Below are positions 50,681-60,029 of a stretch of 64,000 nucleotides of DNA, piece by piece. The position numbers were made by a program, and so were the translations under genes. Numbering within the stretch: position 1 is the first letter of the stretch; each line of letters begins with the position of its first letter. This DNA is from Pseudomonas guariconensis (lineage in GTDB: Bacteria > Pseudomonadota > Gammaproteobacteria > Pseudomonadales > Pseudomonadaceae): assembly GCF_900102675.1 (NCBI RefSeq), contig NZ_FMYX01000010.1:62001-126000 (forward strand), read 5' to 3'. The notes under the pieces were generated by a model. That model was not told the origin of the DNA. It saw nothing but the letters and a program-made list of their open reading frames with translations, and made no database searches.

Positions 50681-51502
50681 CTACTGTTTAGGGGCATCCA
50701 GAGGCGCCTGCATCTGCGCCTTCCAGCGCTCGACATTGCGCTGCAGCACAGCCTGGGACACCCCGGAGATCGGCAATTCTGTCAGTTTTTTTGCCAGTTG
50801 TCCGCGCAGCCAGGCGTCATTGCAGGCCGAGTTGTGCGACACAGCGAGGTACAGGCCTGGGCGGTCCACCGGCAAGCCGCGGGCGATCAAGTCATTGCCC
50901 ATCCCCAGACTCTGGACCATGCCCATGCCCGAATAGCGCCCGGCCAGCACATAATCGACCTGGCCCAGTACCAGTTTCTGGAAGGCCTGAGTCAGGTTCT
51001 GCGCAGGGGCCAGCTTGAGCTGGGCCTTGGCGAAGGCTTCGAAAGCCGGAGTCAGGCGAGCCCGCTCGGAAATACTGCCTTGGTACTGGGCAAGGTCCGC
51101 CGGCCCGTCGAAGACCAACGTGGCGTCATGACGAGTCCAGACAAGGTACTCGTTGAGCTGCAACGGCGGATGGATGTAGTCCAGGGCGGTCAACTGTTCG
51201 ACCTGCATGGGCGTATCGATCAACAGGTCCATACGCCCGCTGCGCACTTCCTCCAGCGCCTGGTCGCGCTTGCCGGCGTGCAGCACTTCGACCGACACCC
51301 CAAGCTCGGCGGCGACCTGACGCAGCAGGTCGACATTGGCACCGATCAGATGCCGAGGATCTTTCGGATCCTGCCAGGAATACGGCGGAGCATCCGGGCT
51401 GCCAGTCGCCACCAGGCGTTCGCACTTGCCTGCTGCCATTGTCCATGGCGCCGACAACGCCGCCATGCAGGCCAGCACCCTGCCCGCTTTGCGAAACTCC
51501 AT
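50681..51502 (-). CDS. Periplasmic solute-binding protein, family 3
   Basis: A 273-residue binding protein with a signal peptide (VLACMAALSAPWTMAAG) and the amino-acid-type family 3 pattern: VATGSPDAPPYSW, GANVDLLRQVAAELGV, RSGRMDLLIDTP, GQVDYVLAGRYSG. No transporter genes adjoin. It lies 7 bases upstream of the lipoprotein pair in the same direction and is probably co-transcribed, which suggests an envelope or sensory role rather than simple uptake. Confidence 0.82.
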   Translation of the reverse strand: MEFRKAGRVLACMAALSAPWTMAAGKCERLVATGSPDAPPYSWQDPKDPRHLIGANVDLLRQVAAELGVSVEVLHAGKRDQALEEVRSGRMDLLIDTPMQVEQLTALDYIHPPLQLNEYLVWTRHDATLVFDGPADLAQYQGSISERARLTPAFEAFAKAQLKLAPAQNLTQAFQKLVLGQVDYVLAGRYSGMGMVQSLGMGNDLIARGLPVDRPGLYLAVSHNSACNDAWLRGQLAKKLTELPISGVSQAVLQRNVERWKAQMQAPLDAPKQ

Positions 51503-51526
51503 GCCCTACTCCTTGCAGCCAGAAAA

Positions 51527-51558
51527 AAGCCCGGCCCTCGTTTCGGAGGGCCGGGCTT
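51527..51558 (-). terminator. etfBA terminator
   Basis: Minus strand AAGCCCGGCCCTC / GAGGGCCGGGCTT with loop CGAAAC, followed by TTTTC, 22 bases after the etfA stop. Confidence 0.92.
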
Positions 51559-51580
51559 CTTTATAAGTGAAGCCGCCGGA

Positions 51581-52510
51581 TCAGACCAGCTTTTCCAGCT
51601 CTGGAACCGCCTCGAACAGGTCGGCGACCAGGCCGTAGTCGGCGACCTGGAAGATCGGTGCTTCTTCGTCCTTGTTGATCGCAACGATCACCTTGGAGTC
51701 CTTCATGCCCGCCAGGTGCTGGATCGCGCCCGAGATACCGACGGCGATGTACAGCTGCGGCGCAACGATCTTGCCGGTCTGGCCGACCTGCATGTCGTTG
51801 GGCACGAAGCCTGCGTCGACCGCGGCACGCGAGGCACCGACAGCAGCGCCGAGCTTGTCGGCCAGGGCGTACAGATGCTTGAAGTTGTCACCGTTGCCCA
51901 TGCCGCGACCGCCGGAAACGACGATCTTGGCAGCGGTCAGCTCAGGACGGTCGGACTTGGCCAGCTCTTCACCAACGAAAGCAGACTTGCCAGCGTCGTG
52001 CACGGCACCAACGGCCTCGACAGCAGCCGAACCACCCTCGGCGGCCACGGCGTCGAAGCCGGTGGTACGCACGGTGATGACCTTGACCGCAGCGCTGGAC
52101 TGCACGGTAGCAATGGCGTTACCGGCATAGATCGGGCGCTTGAAGGTGTCGGCAGACTCGACCGAGATGATCTCGGAGATCTGGTCGACGTCCAGCAGCG
52201 CGGCGACGCGTGGCAGGATGTTCTTGCCATTGGTGGTGGCCGGAGCCAGCACGTGGCTGTAGCTCTTGCCCAACTCGGCGATCAGCGGCGCTACGTTTTC
52301 CGGCAGCGCGTGAGCGTAGGCGGCATTGTCAGCGACCAGTACCTTGGCAACGCCAGCGATCTTGGCGGCAGCTTCAGCGACACCACCGACGTTCTGGCCT
52401 GCGACCAGCACATGGATATCCCCACCGATCTTGGCGGCAGCGGCAACAGTGTTCAGGGTAGCCGGGGCAACGGCACCGTTTTCGTGTTCAGCGACAACCA
52501 GGATAGTCAT
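51581..52510 (-). CDS. etfA: EtfA, electron-transfer flavoprotein alpha subunit
   Basis: FAD-binding subunit, 309 residues. It accepts electrons from acyl-CoA and other dehydrogenases and passes them to ETF-ubiquinone oxidoreductase. The C-terminal FAD domain shows [53 protein letters not shown] and [12 protein letters not shown]. The ATG directly follows the etfB stop (TAAATG). Confidence 0.97.
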   Translation of the reverse strand: MTILVVAEHENGAVAPATLNTVAAAAKIGGDIHVLVAGQNVGGVAEAAAKIAGVAKVLVADNAAYAHALPENVAPLIAELGKSYSHVLAPATTNGKNILPRVAALLDVDQISEIISVESADTFKRPIYAGNAIATVQSSAAVKVITVRTTGFDAVAAEGGSAAVEAVGAVHDAGKSAFVGEELAKSDRPELTAAKIVVSGGRGMGNGDNFKHLYALADKLGAAVGASRAAVDAGFVPNDMQVGQTGKIVAPQLYIAVGISGAIQHLAGMKDSKVIVAINKDEEAPIFQVADYGLVADLFEAVPELEKLV

Positions 52511-53260
52511 TTAGATTACCTTCGCCTCGTTCTTCAGTTTCTCGACCAGTTCAGCCACCGACTTGACCTTGATACCCGCGCTGCGAGCAGCCGGGGCTTC
52601 GACTTTCAGGGTCTTGGTGGTGGAAGCGGTGGAGACGCCCAGCGCGTCTGGAGTGACAGTCTCCAGCGGCTTCTTCTTGGCTTTCATGATGTTCGGCAGC
52701 GACGCATAGCGTGGCTCGTTCAGACGCAGGTCGGTGGTGACGATCGCCGGCAGGTTCAGCGCGACGGTCTGCAGGCCGCCATCGATTTCACGGGTGACGT
52801 TGAGCTTGTCGCCAGCCACTTCGACCTTGGAGGCGAAGGTGCCTTGGGCGTAGCCGGTCAGCGCAGCCAGCATCTGGCCGGTCTGGTTGTTGTCACTGTC
52901 GATGGCTTGCTTGCCAAGGATGACCAACTGTGGCTGCTCTTTATCGACAATGGCCTTGAGCGCCTTGGCCACGGCCAGGGAGTTGAGCTCTTCGGCGGTC
53001 TCGACCAGGATGGCGCGATCGGCACCCAGCGCCAGGGCGGTACGCAGCTGCTCCTGAGCAGCGGTCGGACCGACGGCAACGGCGACGATCTCGGTCGCAA
53101 CGCCCTTTTCCTTCAGGCGTACGGCTTCTTCCACGGCGATTTCGCAGAAGGGGTTCATGGACATCTTGACGTTTGCAAGGTCGACGCCGGAGTTGTCCGC
53201 CTTGACGCGAACCTTGACGTTGTAGTCGACCACTCGTTTGACAGCTACAAGAACCTTCAT
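52511..53260 (-). CDS. etfB: EtfB, electron-transfer flavoprotein beta subunit
   Basis: AMP-binding partner of EtfA, 249 residues, starting [37 protein letters not shown] and the ETF-beta signature [21 protein letters not shown]-type segment (about 160-185) are present. The ATG at 53260 has GAGGAA upstream; a 15-codon extension is rejected. Confidence 0.97.
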   Translation of the reverse strand: MKVLVAVKRVVDYNVKVRVKADNSGVDLANVKMSMNPFCEIAVEEAVRLKEKGVATEIVAVAVGPTAAQEQLRTALALGADRAILVETAEELNSLAVAKALKAIVDKEQPQLVILGKQAIDSDNNQTGQMLAALTGYAQGTFASKVEVAGDKLNVTREIDGGLQTVALNLPAIVTTDLRLNEPRYASLPNIMKAKKKPLETVTPDALGVSTASTTKTLKVEAPAARSAGIKVKSVAELVEKLKNEAKVI

Positions 53261-53634
53261 GGATTCCTCGTTACTCTCCGGTGAAAAGAATGTCGCCTGG
53301 GGCATGCCCGGCGATTGCGCGTGGGTACAAGGGCACCTCTAAAAACGTTCCTGGCTGCGGGGAATTTCCTGTGACCGAACAGTCCTGTTTCGACTTCGCC
53401 GGCAAAACCGACGGGTCATTTTCTGTCGTGGCGTGTAGACTCCACTACAAAACCGGATTCGGCCCGAAAACCCTGCTCCATGCCTGGTCTTTAGGGGTAC
53501 ACCTGCGCCCGGCGGTCAGCCTACGGCGAGCGTAAAACCGCTCGTATCTTGACCGTAACACCTAATCCGGTCAATACGGCAAATCGGCCAGCCTCCAGCC
53601 GCGTTCCAGTGATTTTACTGGGCTCCGGCAAATT
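53261..53634. other. Non-coding gap upstream of etfB
   Basis: Upstream of etfB no gene is evident. A loose inverted repeat CGAACAG - TC - CTGTTTCG (about 53378-53394) is present. A TCTACA-like -10 on the minus strand is weak; the etfBA promoter was not located. Confidence 0.3.
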
Positions 53635-53648
53635 CAAACAAACGTTTG
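53635..53648 (+). promoter_or_regulatory. PsrA-type operator of ETF-QO
   Basis: CAAAC (53635-53639) - AAAC - GTTTG (53644-53648). This exactly fits the recalled PsrA pattern (G/C)AAAC-N2-4-GTTT(G/C); the centre is also the perfect palindrome ACAAACGTTTGT. PsrA is a fatty-acid-responsive repressor of beta-oxidation and etf genes in pseudomonads. The site ends 2 bases before the -35 box, a position suited to repression. Confidence 0.6.
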
Positions 53649-53650
53649 TA

Positions 53651-53679
53651 TTGGACCCGCCAAGTGGTGTAGATATAAT
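53651..53679 (+). promoter_or_regulatory. sigma-70 promoter of ETF-QO
   Basis: TTGGAC (53651-53656), 17 bases, TATAAT (53674-53679): perfect spacing and -10. The predicted leader is about 120 bases long. Confidence 0.75.
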
Positions 53680-53807
53680 GCGCGGCCAAGACAAAGCGGT
53701 GTAGTCCGTCATCCACGAAGCTACAGCTTACACAGTCGTGCATGGCCCTCCATCACCCAAAAAGACAAGACAAGCAACAGCGATGAGCCTTGAGTAGGAG
53801 AGAACCA

Positions 53808-55472
53808 GTGGAACGCGAATACATGGAATTCGACGTGGTCATCGTCGGCGCAGGCCCGGCGGGCCTGTCCGCCGCCTGCCGCCTGAAGCAGAAGGCCGCC
53901 GAAGCCGGTAACGAGATCAGCGTCTGCGTGGTCGAGAAAGGCTCGGAAGTCGGTGCCCACATCCTCTCCGGCGCGGTGTTCGAGCCACGTGCTCTGAACG
54001 AACTGTTCCCCGACTGGAAAGAACTCGGTGCTCCGCTGAACACCGAAGTCAAGCGCGACGACATCTATGTACTCAAGGATGCGAGCAGCTCGACCAAGGT
54101 CCCTGACCTGTTCGTGCCAAAGACCATGCATAACCAGGGTAACTACATTATCTCCCTGGGCAATCTGTGCCGCTGGCTGGCCCAACAAGCCGAGAACCTG
54201 GGCGTGGAAATTTACCCAGGCTTCGCCGCCCAGGAAGCGCTGTTCGATGAGAACGGCGTGGTCCGCGGGATCATCACGGGCGACCTGGGGGTCGACCGCG
54301 AAGGCAACCCTAAAGACGGCCTGTACACGCCAGGCATGGAACTGCGCGCCAAGTACACGTTGTTCGCCGAAGGCTGCCGTGGTCATATCGGCAAACAGTT
54401 GATCAAGCGCTTCAACCTCGACAGCGAGTCCGACGTCCAGCACTACGGCATTGGCCTCAAGGAAATCTGGGAAATCGATCCGGCCAAGCACGAGCAAGGC
54501 CTGGTGGTGCACACCGCCGGCTGGCCGCTGGACGTAGTGAGCGCCGAGAACACCGGCGGCTCCTTCCTTTATCATCTGGAGAACAATCAGGTGGTGGTCG
54601 GCCTGATCGTCGACCTCTCCTATGCCAACCCCTACCTGTCGCCATTCGATGAGTTCCAGCGGCTGAAGCACCACCCGGTGATGAGCCAGTACCTCGAAGG
54701 CGGCAAGCGCATCAGCTACGGTGCCCGCGCCATCTGCAAGGGCGGCCTGAACTCGCTGCCGAAGATGGTCTTCAACGGCGGCGCACTGATCGGTTGCGAC
54801 CTGGGCACCCTGAACTTCTCCAAGATCAAAGGCAGCCACACCGCCATGAAGTCCGGCATGCTCGCCGCCGACGCCGTGGCCGAAGCTCTGTTCGCCGGTC
54901 GCGAAGGTGGCGACACCCTCGACAACTACGTCAGCGCCTTCAAAGCCAGCTGGCTGTATGAGGAGCTGTTCGCCAGCCGCAACTTCGGCCCTGCGCTGCA
55001 CAAGTTCGGCCCCTTGCTCGGTGGTGCGTTCAACTACATCGACCAGAACTGGTTCGGCGGCAAGCTGCCGTTCACCCTGCACGACACCAAGCCGGACTAC
55101 GCCTGCCTCAAGCTGGCAGCCGATTCGCAGAAGATCGACTACCCCAAACCCGACGGCAAGCTCAGCTTCGACAAGCTGAGTTCGGTGTTCCTCTCCAGCA
55201 CCAACCATGAAGAGGAACAGCCCTGCCACCTGAAACTGGCCGATGCCAGCGTACCGATCGCCAGCAACCTGCCGCTGTATGACGAACCTGCCCAGCGCTA
55301 CTGCCCGGCCGGCGTGTACGAAGTGGTTACCCAGGAAGACGGCAGCAAGCGCTTCCAGATCAACGCGCAGAACTGTGTGCATTGCAAGACCTGCGACATC
55401 AAGGACCCGGCCCAGAACATCACCTGGGTCACTCCAGAAGGCGCAGGCGGGCCGAATTACCCGAACATGTAA
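53808..55472 (+). CDS. etfD: Electron-transfer flavoprotein-ubiquinone oxidoreductase
   Basis: Membrane-associated enzyme that reoxidises ETF and reduces ubiquinone. The 554 residues contain the FAD motif VIVGAGPAGLSAACRL, the quinone-domain segments, and C-terminal [4Fe-4S] ligands in RYCPAGVYEV and QNCVHCKTCDIKDP. It starts with GTG at 53808 (AGGAG 7-8 bases upstream); an ATG five codons later is possible. Divergent from etfBA, completing the electron path from acyl-CoA dehydrogenases to the quinone pool. Confidence 0.97.
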   Translation: MEREYMEFDVVIVGAGPAGLSAACRLKQKAAEAGNEISVCVVEKGSEVGAHILSGAVFEPRALNELFPDWKELGAPLNTEVKRDDIYVLKDASSSTKVPDLFVPKTMHNQGNYIISLGNLCRWLAQQAENLGVEIYPGFAAQEALFDENGVVRGIITGDLGVDREGNPKDGLYTPGMELRAKYTLFAEGCRGHIGKQLIKRFNLDSESDVQHYGIGLKEIWEIDPAKHEQGLVVHTAGWPLDVVSAENTGGSFLYHLENNQVVVGLIVDLSYANPYLSPFDEFQRLKHHPVMSQYLEGGKRISYGARAICKGGLNSLPKMVFNGGALIGCDLGTLNFSKIKGSHTAMKSGMLAADAVAEALFAGREGGDTLDNYVSAFKASWLYEELFASRNFGPALHKFGPLLGGAFNYIDQNWFGGKLPFTLHDTKPDYACLKLAADSQKIDYPKPDGKLSFDKLSSVFLSSTNHEEEQPCHLKLADASVPIASNLPLYDEPAQRYCPAGVYEVVTQEDGSKRFQINAQNCVHCKTCDIKDPAQNITWVTPEGAGGPNYPNM

Positions 55473-55485
55473 CATCGCCCCGCAT

Positions 55486-55522
55486 GAAAAAAGCCCCCAA
55501 GGCCAGGCCTTGGGGGCTTTTT
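55486..55522. terminator. Bidirectional terminator after ETF-QO
   Basis: AAAAAAGCCCCCAAGGC - CAG - GCCTTGGGGGCTTTTT; A/T-runs flank the stem on both sides and serve the two convergent genes. Confidence 0.92.
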
Positions 55523-55540
55523 CGTTTGGGTTGCAGGCCA

Positions 55541-57205
55541 TCACATCGCCGGGGTTTGCGTCCTGTATCGGATCTGCGTACTGCTCGTATCCAGCCCAAG
55601 TTGGGCCAGCCGTTCGCGCACATGTGCCAGACATGTGCCGCCATCGGGCAGGTAATGCCCGGACGCGTCGTTGATCATCCCCAAAAGATCCTGCACAGCC
55701 ATGTGGGTCGCAACACGAGTGATGGTGAGCTCTCCGGCGCACACCACTGGATTGCCGGAGCCGAGTTGGCTATGACGGATATAGCTGCTGCGGGACGCGG
55801 TCTTGTCCCAACGCCGGATGATGATGCTTCCCTGTGGGGTGTAGACCCACGTGTAAGAATCGATTGCGGTATTGGGCTCAAGATAGACCGGTTTCTTGTC
55901 TTTGAGATCGTAGGCCAGAAGCCTGCCCTGATACTCGCCAATCAACTGGCACACCCCCGTGAGCGTTTCCGGTTCATACGAACGCCAGTTCAGCCAATCG
56001 GACAGCAGTGGCCCCCAATTGACCGGATAGGTGTACCCGGCAAAGTCCAACGGCGTCTGACCGCCCTCCTCACGCCAGTCCAGCCAATTGATCGTACCCG
56101 TCCAGTTTGCGCCTGACGTTGGCAACAGCCATGGACTGTCGGACCCGAGCACACGGTTGCTCATGTGGTCATTGACCACCAGATCCAGCGCGTTCATACG
56201 CCATGCTGGACCGTAGCCGTCGCCGCTTACCTGATACAGCTCCACGCTGACGAGTTCGTCGGCAAAGATGGCGCGCCCTTGGAACATACTGGCCAGATCC
56301 ACCTCGGCAGCCAGCGCCGAGCCTCGTTCGAAATTCCTGGCCAGAAGCTGCTGATGACGGCTGCCATTGATCGAGAAGTAGACGCTGTCCGAAGTCCCGG
56401 CGCTGTAGTCGTCGCAGACCTGCACATGCAGGACCAGCTTCTCGACCTGCATGCCCGACGCCTTGTTACGCGGTCGTTTCACCTGCCAACGCACAGATGG
56501 CAACCCCGGGTCCTGAGGCTGAAGCCAGACCTCGCCATGCGCCGGGTCTGCGCACAGCGCCTGCGCCTGAGGGCCAAACGCAAGCACCCCTTCGGGAGAA
56601 AGATGCCATTTTTCAAGCCCTTGGGCGGGCGGCAGACAACGTACTCCCAGGCCAAGGACTTGACCGGTGGCGACGCTGCTCAGTTTTCCGTCCTTGAACA
56701 TCCATTGCATGGCCAGGGTCTCCGGCCCCGAATCAATGCGCACGCCCTTTTCATCGGCCATCAGCAAAGCATGGTCATGGCCCAGGCAAAAAGGGATACC
56801 CACTGGCAATCCCTCGATTTCGGACTCGCGGCCGTCCTTGCCATCCAGCGAATCAAGTTCCAGGTGCGAGATTTCCACCTCATGGCCATTGGCATCGATC
56901 AGACGCAGTGCAACGCCACTGGCCGCCTCCTGGATATCAGCGATATGCCGGAACCCTTGCAGAGGTCGGCCCCCCGTGAGCCGCTGGCCATCCCCATAGA
57001 CCACCAGCCAGGCCTGCTCATGGTGTACCCGGTCATCAAAGACGCAGGCTTTGCTGTTTCCCCAGCGTATGACGGGCGTACTCATCACAGGGGCATGACC
57101 GGGATCAGCCTCTGGCGTGTCGCGCGCCACACCGGAGAACAACATGTCCTGGGGGATTTCCGGCAGTTGCTCGCGCGTCTGCCACTTCACGTTAAAGCCA
57201 TACAT
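55541..57205 (-). CDS. Hypothetical 554-residue protein with lectin-like and PLAT-like regions
   Basis: No family is certain. Residues about 150-250 resemble a ricin-type beta-trefoil: repeated units with W and Q/G spacing (MQWMFKDGKLSSVATGQVLG, EKWHLSPEGVLAFG). Residues about 255-350 resemble a PLAT/LH2 beta-sandwich (LVLHVQVCDDYSAGTSDSVYF, then ARNFERGS and VELYQVSGDGYGPAWRM). No signal peptide or membrane segment. GGAGG 7 bases before the ATG gives a firm start. It lies alone between ETF-QO and an MHS transporter. It may bind sugars or lipids, as stand-alone lectin/PLAT proteins do; this is inference. Confidence 0.65.
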   Translation of the reverse strand: MYGFNVKWQTREQLPEIPQDMLFSGVARDTPEADPGHAPVMSTPVIRWGNSKACVFDDRVHHEQAWLVVYGDGQRLTGGRPLQGFRHIADIQEAASGVALRLIDANGHEVEISHLELDSLDGKDGRESEIEGLPVGIPFCLGHDHALLMADEKGVRIDSGPETLAMQWMFKDGKLSSVATGQVLGLGVRCLPPAQGLEKWHLSPEGVLAFGPQAQALCADPAHGEVWLQPQDPGLPSVRWQVKRPRNKASGMQVEKLVLHVQVCDDYSAGTSDSVYFSINGSRHQQLLARNFERGSALAAEVDLASMFQGRAIFADELVSVELYQVSGDGYGPAWRMNALDLVVNDHMSNRVLGSDSPWLLPTSGANWTGTINWLDWREEGGQTPLDFAGYTYPVNWGPLLSDWLNWRSYEPETLTGVCQLIGEYQGRLLAYDLKDKKPVYLEPNTAIDSYTWVYTPQGSIIIRRWDKTASRSSYIRHSQLGSGNPVVCAGELTITRVATHMAVQDLLGMINDASGHYLPDGGTCLAHVRERLAQLGLDTSSTQIRYRTQTPAM

Positions 57206-57349
57206 CGGCAGCCTCCAAATCCGGTAGATGCGGGTGCTTGAATCAAGCACCGAGCAATCTACGCAGAGGCTCCACCACCGACAGTCAGTGCCGTTCCCCT
57301 TACCTTGCGTGAACCCAAGCTCGCGCACCGTAGGACACGCACTGCACCT

Positions 57350-58666
57350 TCAGAGGGGCGAGGTAGCCGAGCACGACGTCGCGCACGCTACTCCACGACC
57401 GCGGAAGTAGGCCGCCGTCATGAAACCGACAAGCCCCATGATCAGGCAGAACCCGACGCACACCCAGGGGCTCCATGGCATCAATGCAATCAACGCCAGC
57501 GGCGTGGTGCTGGCCCATAAGGCATAGGCGATGTTGTAGGTGAAGGAAATACCCGACACTCGGATCTGCGCCGGGAACAACCCGACCATCACTGATGGCA
57601 CCACCCCTACCACACCGCAGGACAACCCTGCCAAGGCATAGGCCAGCCACGTCCAGCCAAACTGCCCCACCAGACTTGCGTACAACGCTCCGATGCCCAC
57701 AGGCAACAGCAGGCTGTAGATCATCAAGGCGCGCCAGGCACCGATGCGGTCGACCAGCAAGCCGGCCAGCACGCAACCCATGTTGAGAAAGACAATTCCC
57801 ACGCTGCTCAGGGCGAAGGTGTGGCCCGCTGCGATGCCGAAGCGCTGCTGCATCACGGTAGGGGTGATCACCACCAGCACCACCACTGCCGACGTCAGCA
57901 CGCAAGTCAGCAAGGCCGCCGGAATCAGTGCATGACGATGCGTGCCCAGCACGCTACGCAGCGGGAAGGCCACTGGCTGTTCCTGGCGTTCGCGCAGGGC
58001 CAGGAACACCGGCGTTTCACTCAACCAGCGGCGCAACCAGACGCCGACGACACCAAACACACCGCCCAACAGGAAGGGATAACGCCAGGCGTAGTCGAGA
58101 ATCTCCTGCGGACTGTAAAGCTTCGCCAACAAGGTCGCGGTCAAGGCGCCCAGCAGGTAGCCGAAGGTCAGTCCGGCCTGCAGAAAGCCCAGGGCATAGC
58201 CGCGCCGGCCCACAGGGGCATGTTCGGCAACGAAGGTCCAGGCGCTCGGCACCTCGCCACCCACCGCAGCGCCTTGGAGGATACGCAACGCCAGCAGGAT
58301 CAGCGGCGCGGCATAGCCGATATCGGCATAGGTCGGCATCAGGCCGATCAGCAAGCACGGCAGGGCCATCATCAGGATGCTCAGGCTGAACACCCGCTTG
58401 CGCCCCAGGTGGTCGGCGAAGTGCGCCATCAGGATGCCGCCCAGGGGCCTGGCCAGGTACCCGGTGACGAAAATTCCGAAACTCTGCAGCAGCCGCAACC
58501 ACTCAGGCATTTCAGGCGGGAAAAACAGCTGGCTGAGGGTCAGGGCGAAGAACACGAAGATAATGAAATCGTAGATTTCCAACGCGCCGCCCAACGCCGC
58601 CAGGCCCAGGGTCCGGTGATCGCCGCGGCTGAACCGGGGTGCACGGGCGGTATCGATGACAGTCAT
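57350..58666 (-). CDS. MFS transporter, MHS (metabolite:proton symporter) type
   Basis: A 438-residue permease with twelve hydrophobic segments. Family markers: ALGGALEIYDFIIFVFFA (first span), GYLARPLGGILMAHFADHLGRKR (loop 2-3), RILQGAAVGGEVPSAWTFVAEHAP and VWLRRWLSETPVF. This resembles the citrate/proline/betaine branch; substrate unknown. The ATG at 58666 has GGAA about 8 bases upstream. The extreme C-terminus (ACATSCSATSPL) is unusual and worth checking for a frameshift. Confidence 0.87.
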   Translation of the reverse strand: MTVIDTARAPRFSRGDHRTLGLAALGGALEIYDFIIFVFFALTLSQLFFPPEMPEWLRLLQSFGIFVTGYLARPLGGILMAHFADHLGRKRVFSLSILMMALPCLLIGLMPTYADIGYAAPLILLALRILQGAAVGGEVPSAWTFVAEHAPVGRRGYALGFLQAGLTFGYLLGALTATLLAKLYSPQEILDYAWRYPFLLGGVFGVVGVWLRRWLSETPVFLALRERQEQPVAFPLRSVLGTHRHALIPAALLTCVLTSAVVVLVVITPTVMQQRFGIAAGHTFALSSVGIVFLNMGCVLAGLLVDRIGAWRALMIYSLLLPVGIGALYASLVGQFGWTWLAYALAGLSCGVVGVVPSVMVGLFPAQIRVSGISFTYNIAYALWASTTPLALIALMPWSPWVCVGFCLIMGLVGFMTAAYFRGRGVACATSCSATSPL

Positions 58667-58732
58667 GGCATGGTTCCGCAAATCGGCAAAGGGCAAGAGG
58701 ATAGCAAATGCCACCCCCTTGCCCCACCTGAC

Positions 58733-59215
58733 TCAGCTCGAGCGGCTGAACACTGTGTGGCCGAAGTTTCGGTGCCGGATCGGATTGCCCTTGCCCGCCA
58801 GGCTCGCCGGCAGCGGCAACTGCCCTACCACCAAAGGCAGGTCGATGATCGCCATGAACGATTGCAGCGCCTCGTCATCCGGTACGCGCGGCAGGCTGAT
58901 GTTCACCGCCTGGCGCTGGGCCTGAGGCACTGCGGGCACCTTCAGGTGCTGAGAATGGTAGAGCAAGGCATGCTGGATCTGGGTGCTGACCCGGCAAAAG
59001 CGCGCCAGGTCGACGCCGGCGTGGCTGGCCAGCTCGATGTTGCCGATCAATAGATTGAATGGCTGCAGCGCGCTCTGCACCAAACGCTGGAGGTCTTCGA
59101 AACTTTCCACCGGGGCGATGCGGTAGTAGCCCAGGCCATTGAGCATTTTTTCCAGCTGCAAACGTTGGCACGGATGCTCGTCGGCAATGAGGATGCGCAT
59201 GGTCTTGTTTGCCAT
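58733..59215 (-). CDS. Degenerate receiver-domain protein
   Basis: A 160-residue protein with a response-regulator-like N-terminus (MRILIADEHPCQRLQLEKML) but no output domain. The expected phosphoacceptor Asp is replaced: the strand reads FNLLIGNIEL, with Asn where Asp normally lies. It is therefore probably a pseudo-receiver working by protein contact. Start possibilities are ATG 59215 (AGG upstream), GTG 59224 or ATG 59200. It lies downstream of the ECF sigma gene on the same strand, 212 bases away. Confidence 0.7.
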   Translation of the reverse strand: MANKTMRILIADEHPCQRLQLEKMLNGLGYYRIAPVESFEDLQRLVQSALQPFNLLIGNIELASHAGVDLARFCRVSTQIQHALLYHSQHLKVPAVPQAQRQAVNISLPRVPDDEALQSFMAIIDLPLVVGQLPLPASLAGKGNPIRHRNFGHTVFSRSS

Positions 59216-59427
59216 TGTCTGCACCTGGGCAACGAGGCGTTGAGGGAATATGCCCTGCCCCTACTGCGCCAGTACAGGCAACCACCACGACGGGGGCCCG
59301 GCCGGGGTCTTTCCTTGATAGTTGTCGGGAAAGCAGGAGAAATCAAGTCGCCAGCATGGGGAATTTTCATTTCCCATCAAGGGTGTAACACGGCTGATAC
59401 GGGTGTTTCAGGGATGTGTCGGCAACG

Positions 59428-59949
59428 TCAGGATTCCCACTCGCGCATGCGTACGCGGCAGTGTTTCATGGCATTGACAATATGCTTTTCCACCAGGCTG
59501 CGAGAAATCCCCAGGCGCTCGGCGATCTGCGGGTGAGACAGCCCTTCGAGTTTGCGCAGCAGGAAGCTGTCCCGGCAGGGTTTGCTCAGCTCATCAAGGG
59601 CGCGCTGCATCAATTCCAGGCGCTGGTCCATCTGCATGCTGTGGGACAACCCAGGCCCGTGCCAGCGCTCGTCGGTGTCCAGCACTTCCAGCGGCTCGGC
59701 TTGGCGCACCTGATGACGTCGGTGGCGATCGACCACCAGGTTCAGCGCAGTGCGGTACAAAAAAGCGCGCGGGTGTTCGATGCGCTGAGCGTCAGTGCGC
59801 TCCAGCACTCTCAGGTAGGCATCGTGGGCGACGTCCTCCGCCGCCTGACGGTTGCCCAGGCGCGCGGAAAGGAAACTCACCAGCTCACGATAGTAATGTT
59901 CCACGACGGTACCTGGCATTTCCTTGCTCGACACTTGCAATCGGAACAC
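59428..59949 (-). CDS. FecI-like ECF sigma factor, orphan
   Basis: Extracytoplasmic-function sigma factor, 173 residues as called from a GTG start. An ATG at 59919 (163 residues) is equally plausible, and neither has an ideal ribosome site. Region 2 includes YRELVSFLSARLGNRQAAEDVAHDAYLRVLE and region 4 the helix-turn-helix LSHPQIAERLGISRSLVEKHI, typical of iron-starvation sigmas. No FecR-type anti-sigma gene or receptor adjoins. A Fur-box-like sequence lies 30 bases upstream. From memory, P. putida has such an orphan beside pvdRT. Confidence 0.9.
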   Translation of the reverse strand: MFRLQVSSKEMPGTVVEHYYRELVSFLSARLGNRQAAEDVAHDAYLRVLERTDAQRIEHPRAFLYRTALNLVVDRHRRHQVRQAEPLEVLDTDERWHGPGLSHSMQMDQRLELMQRALDELSKPCRDSFLLRKLEGLSHPQIAERLGISRSLVEKHIVNAMKHCRVRMREWES

Positions 59950-59978
59950 GGGACGAAGTGATATCAGCGCGACATATT

Positions 59979-59997
59979 ACAAATTATAATTATTCTC
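59979..59997. promoter_or_regulatory. Fur box candidate
   Basis: The 19-mer ACAAATTATAATTATTCTC matches 13 of 19 positions of the Fur consensus GATAATGATAATCATTATC. It lies 30 bases upstream of the ECF sigma start and could also influence the divergent pvdR promoter. Confidence 0.6.
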
Positions 59998-60029
59998 AGC
60001 AACAACCCACCCCCACTTCTCGAATCGAC

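Noticed and set aside
53721-55742. A 673-codon minus-strand frame antisense to ETF-QO
   Set aside because: ETF-QO has complete motifs and promoter on the plus strand.
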